Shown here in pieces: positions 30,629-34,322 of a stretch of DNA of 34,322 nucleotides; position 1 is the first letter of the stretch, and each line of letters opens with the position of its first letter. The DNA is from Candidatus Cellulosilyticum pullistercoris (GTDB lineage: Bacteria; Bacillota; Clostridia; Lachnospirales; Cellulosilyticaceae). Below the pieces are notes generated by a model, which did not search any database, was not told the origin of the DNA, and saw only the letters and a program-made list of their open reading frames with translations. The DNA is taken from positions 1 to 34,322 of the forward strand of contig JAHLFQ010000161.1 in the NCBI GenBank assembly GCA_018883705.1, written 5' to 3'. A program made the position numbers and the translations under genes.

Positions 30629-32355
30629 AGCATTAACTCCTCCTTTGATAGTTGTGATAAAGCAATTTCTTTATAAATCTCACAATTTCTTAGTAAGTCT
30701 TCATGTTTACCAATACCTACTACTTCTCCCTCATTGAGTACAATAATTTGGTCTGCTTCTAAAATAGAACCAATTCTTTGTGCAACAACTAACACAACAG
30801 ATTCTGTCGTTTCCTCTTTAAGTTTGGCACGTAACATGGCATCTGTTTTAAAGTCTAATGCTGAGAAACTATCATCAAAAATATAGATTTCTGGTTTTCT
30901 TACAATCGCTCTAGCAATAGACAACCTTTGCTTTTGTCCCCCTGACATATTAGCTCCACCTTCACTAATAGGCTCATCAAATTGTTTCGCTTTACGCTGA
31001 ATGAAAGAGTAAGCCTGTGCAATCTTTGTAGAATGCTCTACTTCTACTTTCGTTGCATCTTTCTTACCAAATCTAATGTTATTTGCAATCGTACCTGTAA
31101 ATAATCTTGTTTTTTGTGGTATAAAACCTATTTTGCTTCTTAGTGCTTTAAGATCATAGTCTCTTACATCTACACCATTAACTCTTATAGCACCTTCTGT
31201 TACATCATAAAATCTTGGAATTAAATTAATAAGTGTACTCTTTCCGCTTCCTGTACTTCCAATAAAGGCAACCATTTCTCCTTTTTTAGCAGTAAAACTA
31301 ATATCACGTAGTATAGGCTCTTCTCCGTCTGGATAAGTAAAAGTAACATGATCAAATTCTACTAAACCTTGCTCTTTCGTTTCAGTTACCCCATTTTCTG
31401 GACTTGTAATAATAGGTTTAGTTTCTAATAATGCCTGAATACGATTAGCCGATACCTGTGCTTTAGGGTACATAACAAATACCATCGAGAAAAGCATAAT
31501 AGAGTACATAGCATGGAATAAATAATCACCGAACGCTACTAATTCCCCTACCTGAAGTGTTCCTCTACTAATCATCTGGCTTGAAATCCAAAGAAGTCCA
31601 ATAAACGCTAGATTAAGTAGAAAGAAGAATGTAGGTTGTGAAATAGCCATGAGTTTAAACAGTTTTTTAGAAATGTTTGCATACTTTTCGTTGGTATGAG
31701 CAAAACGTTCATTTTCATAGTCGTCATTACCAAAGGCACGAATGACTCTAATCCCTGTTAAATTTTCTCTGGAAATACGATTAAGCGTATCTAACCTATC
31801 TTGTTGAATTTGTGAAAGTGGCCCCGACTTCTTAGCGATAATAATGACCCCTAATATAATAAAAGGAACCGTAATCGCCACAACGCCTGACAAAGTTAAA
31901 TTTGTTCTTACAATCATCACAATACTTACTAAAAACATAATAGGTGTTAAAAGCGCCGTTCTCAGTAAGGTATTTGTAAATTGTAAAATTTGAAATGCAT
32001 CATTAGTTGTTCTTGTAATCATTGAAGAAACCCCAAATGCATCATACTCAGTGTGAGAAAATTCCTGTGCTTTTCTAAAAATATCATTTCGTATATCACG
32101 CGTTACATTACTTGATATTCGAGAAGAACAGTAACCAAGTAGTATGGTTCCTAATACACCGATAACTGAAATAATTGCCATTAATATACCCATTCGATAA
32201 ATATAGGGCATGTTACCTTCGGCAATACCCTTGTCAATAATCTCAGCCATAATGGTTGGTATACCAAGCTCTACAAGTGCGAAACCAAAGACAGAAATAG
32301 TATTGATGCACACTAAAAGCTTATACTTTTTCAAATAGCTTAAAATGAGTCTCAT
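30625..32355 (-). CDS. ABC transporter permease/ATP-binding exporter subunit (heterodimer partner)
   Basis: Walker A IGSTGSGKSTL; signature NMSGGQKQRLSIARAI; Walker B region EIYIFDDSFSALD (Asp in place of the usual catalytic Glu, suggesting a degenerate site). Overlaps the next gene by 4 nt. Confidence 0.96.
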   Translation of the reverse strand: MRLILSYLKKYKLLVCINTISVFGFALVELGIPTIMAEIIDKGIAEGNMPYIYRMGILMAIISVIGVLGTILLGYCSSRISSNVTRDIRNDIFRKAQEFSHTEYDAFGVSSMITRTTNDAFQILQFTNTLLRTALLTPIMFLVSIVMIVRTNLTLSGVVAITVPFIILGVIIIAKKSGPLSQIQQDRLDTLNRISRENLTGIRVIRAFGNDDYENERFAHTNEKYANISKKLFKLMAISQPTFFFLLNLAFIGLLWISSQMISRGTLQVGELVAFGDYLFHAMYSIMLFSMVFVMYPKAQVSANRIQALLETKPIITSPENGVTETKEQGLVEFDHVTFTYPDGEEPILRDISFTAKKGEMVAFIGSTGSGKSTLINLIPRFYDVTEGAIRVNGVDVRDYDLKALRSKIGFIPQKTRLFTGTIANNIRFGKKDATKVEVEHSTKIAQAYSFIQRKAKQFDEPISEGGANMSGGQKQRLSIARAIVRKPEIYIFDDSFSALDFKTDAMLRAKLKEETTESVVLVVAQRIGSILEADQIIVLNEGEVVGIGKHEDLLRNCEIYKEIALSQLSKEELML

Positions 32356-32412
32356 ATTGTTATACCTCCTTTTATATTTGCCTTACTTTTTAATAGTTTT
32401 CATCATTATTGT

Positions 32413-32443
32413 ATGTTAAACTATATGGTAACCATATAGTCAA
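32413..32443 (-). promoter_or_regulatory. MerR-type promoter/operator of the ABC exporter genes
   Basis: Minus strand TTGACT - 19 nt - TAACAT. The spacer holds most of a 21-bp palindrome ACTATATGGTtACCATATAGT (32420-32440). Confidence 0.72.
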
Positions 32444-32458
32444 GAGGAGATTCTATTT

Positions 32459-33301
32459 ATGGACAAAAAATTAGAAATCTATTTTACAACAGGTGAGTTT
32501 GCTAAACTTTGCGGAGTAAAAAAGCAGACTTTATTTCATTATGATGAAATCGGTTTATTCTCTCCTGCTATTATTAAAGAAAATGGCTATCGCTATTATT
32601 CTTATCGTCAACTTTATATTTTTACAATGATTCTTACACTTAAAGACCTTCATATGCCTTTAAAGGATATTAAAACCTATCTTGATACACGTACACCAGA
32701 AACTTATATGCAGCTTCTTAAGGAGAAGCTATCTGAAGTAGATATGGCTATAGCAGATCTCATAGCAATAAAAAATCGCCTGACAACAGCTGCCCATCAT
32801 ACAGCATTAGCACTTAATACAGAACACGCCAAACCCATTTTAATAGAACAAGAAGAAGAAGAATATCTTATCGTTAGTTCTGATTTAAGCTCCGCTACAC
32901 ATAAAGAATTCTCAACTTATATGCTAGAATACATTCAGTTTTGTAATAAGTATGCCTTAACGACTCATGATTCACTTGGTACACTCATTAAATTTGAGGA
33001 TATAGCAAATGGACGTCAGGATTGCTTTACAAGTCTCTATGCTAAAATGCATGATACAACCGTCCCATCTGTTATTGTGAAACCTAAGGGCTTATATGCG
33101 ACTGTTTATCACCATGGCACTTTCAAAGGTACATATGAATCATATAACAAGATTCTAGAATTTATTCAAAGAAATCATCTGGAAGTAGGTGAATTCTTTT
33201 ATGAGGATTATTTAATACATGATATTGCCACTTGTAATCCAGATGATTTTGTAACACGTATTATGATACAAGTAAAAGGAATGCCAATACATGAAAAATA
33301 A
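32459..33301 (+). CDS. MerR-family transcriptional regulator with GyrI-like effector-binding domain
   Basis: [49 protein letters not shown]-terminal [26 protein letters not shown] effector-domain pattern. Divergent from the ABC exporter. Confidence 0.93.
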   Translation: MDKKLEIYFTTGEFAKLCGVKKQTLFHYDEIGLFSPAIIKENGYRYYSYRQLYIFTMILTLKDLHMPLKDIKTYLDTRTPETYMQLLKEKLSEVDMAIADLIAIKNRLTTAAHHTALALNTEHAKPILIEQEEEEYLIVSSDLSSATHKEFSTYMLEYIQFCNKYALTTHDSLGTLIKFEDIANGRQDCFTSLYAKMHDTTVPSVIVKPKGLYATVYHHGTFKGTYESYNKILEFIQRNHLEVGEFFYEDYLIHDIATCNPDDFVTRIMIQVKGMPIHEK

Positions 33302-33332
33302 GCGAAGCTCAAGAATAGCTTCGCTTATTTTT
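33300..33332. terminator. terminator between convergent MerR and histidine kinase genes
   Basis: Perfect 10-bp stem aagcgaagct / agcttcgctt with 7-nt loop, then attttt on the + strand. The kinase stop codon lies inside the hairpin. Confidence 0.78.
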
Positions 33333-34322
33333 CAGTAAGTTATTCATAGGAAGCTTTATGGTAACGACTCCACCACTCTTATCTTCCTTATTACCATACA
33401 TCAAGCTTCCATCATGTCTTTCAATAATCTGTTTTGATATATACAGCCCTAATCCATAATGAGTTCCTGTTCGTGAGACATTTTGGGTAAAAAACTGCTC
33501 AGTGGCATGTTTTAAGGCTTCTTCTGTAAAACCTACTCCAAAATCTTCTACTTGAATGACTAATTCACCCTCTTCTTCTATCAAACTAAGCCTAATTTCC
33601 TTTTGTTCTCCTGAATGCTCTAACGCATTTTTTACAACATTTAAAAGAGCACGCATAACACTTTCCTCATCAATCATTAATGTACTATTTTGCAATAAAC
33701 TTACTTGTTCCACTAAATGCATCTGACAACTTTTACATAGTGCCTTACTTTGCTTAGTCACTTGCCTTACAAAATCTTTAGTCTTTACCCTTACTACCTT
33801 CATTTCTAATTCTTTTTTCTCTTTAGCTGCCTCTATTAACAAGCCAATGTACCTTTCAATTTGCTTTGTACTTCTCTCTATACTTTCTATATACTCCTTC
33901 ATATCCGATGGTATGTTCTCTTCCATGATCAATTCGGTATTACCCTTGATAATAGTTAGAGGTGTTTTTATATCATGTGCTAATGCTGAAATATGTTTTT
34001 TCCTTCTTTCTTCTGTTTCCCATTCCTTTTTTAAAGCTTCAGACAAAGCAGTTTTCATATCCTGAATAGAATTAATAACCTCATTAAATTCCTGTATATG
34101 TGATGCTCTTAACTCAAACTCAAGATTTTTTTCTTTAATTTGCTGTGTTGCTTCCATAACAGGCATTAATTCTTTCTTAAGCTTTCTTGCAAATAAAAAA
34201 GCCATAGCTATCACTAATGCTAAAAATAGAGCAAAGAATCCAAGAAGCAAGGTAAGTTCTAATTTAGGAAATAAACGATTCAAAACTGGAGAGGCAAAAT
34301 GAGCACTAATATCGTATTGAAT
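33309..34322 (-). CDS. sensor histidine kinase, 5'-partial (runs off the right edge)
   Basis: HAMP-like segment; HISALAHDIKTPLTIIKGNTELI; LLNVVKNALEHS; VEDFGVGFTEEAL; THYGLGLYISKQIIERHDG. The listed start at 34283 is TTG and the frame stays open to the window end (IQYDISAHFASPVLNRLFP...). Confidence 0.92.
   Translation of the reverse strand: MQYDISAHFASPVLNRLFPKLELTLLLGFFALFLALVIAMAFLFARKLKKELMPVMEATQQIKEKNLEFELRASHIQEFNEVINSIQDMKTALSEALKKEWETEERRKKHISALAHDIKTPLTIIKGNTELIMEENIPSDMKEYIESIERSTKQIERYIGLLIEAAKEKKELEMKVVRVKTKDFVRQVTKQSKALCKSCQMHLVEQVSLLQNSTLMIDEESVMRALLNVVKNALEHSGEQKEIRLSLIEEEGELVIQVEDFGVGFTEEALKHATEQFFTQNVSRTGTHYGLGLYISKQIIERHDGSLMYGNKEDKSGGVVTIKLPMNNLLKNKRSYS

Overview
This is a 34.3 kb window of AT-rich clostridial-type Firmicutes DNA. 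It is probably from a cellulolytic Lachnospirales/Cellulosilyticum-like genome (inference from gene content only). Most genes are on the minus strand. The core, about 5.6-28.8 kb, reads as a beta-glucan (lichenan/laminarin-type, beta-1,3 and mixed beta-1,3-1,4) utilisation locus. It contains an MCP chemoreceptor co-directional with two tandem GH94/clan GH-Q glycoside phosphorylases, a YesN/YesM-type two-component system, a CUT1-type sugar ABC transporter (binding protein plus two permeases, no ATPase), a second membrane-anchored binding protein, a lichenase-type GH16 lipoprotein, an unlisted 39-aa single-TM small ORF, a 1694-aa SLH + GH16 + multi-CBM surface protein, and a GH1 beta-glucosidase. 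Flanking genes are a beta-glucoside-type PTS EIIBCA (partial, left edge), a PRD-type regulator, a GH5 endoglucanase lipoprotein, a degenerate IS4-family transposase remnant, a heterodimeric ABC exporter with a divergent MerR regulator, and a histidine kinase (partial, right edge). The observations most worth checking are: a shared ~24-bp box at near-identical spacing upstream of the transporter and lichenase promoters; the hidden 39-aa membrane microprotein; an apparent frameshifting deletion that truncates the last CBM of the surface glucanase; a 17-bp-arm dyad over the predicted start site of the regulator operon; a chemoreceptor in the phosphorylase operon; and a 21-bp palindrome inside a 19-bp-spacer MerR-type promoter. 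No tRNA, rRNA or CRISPR was recognised.
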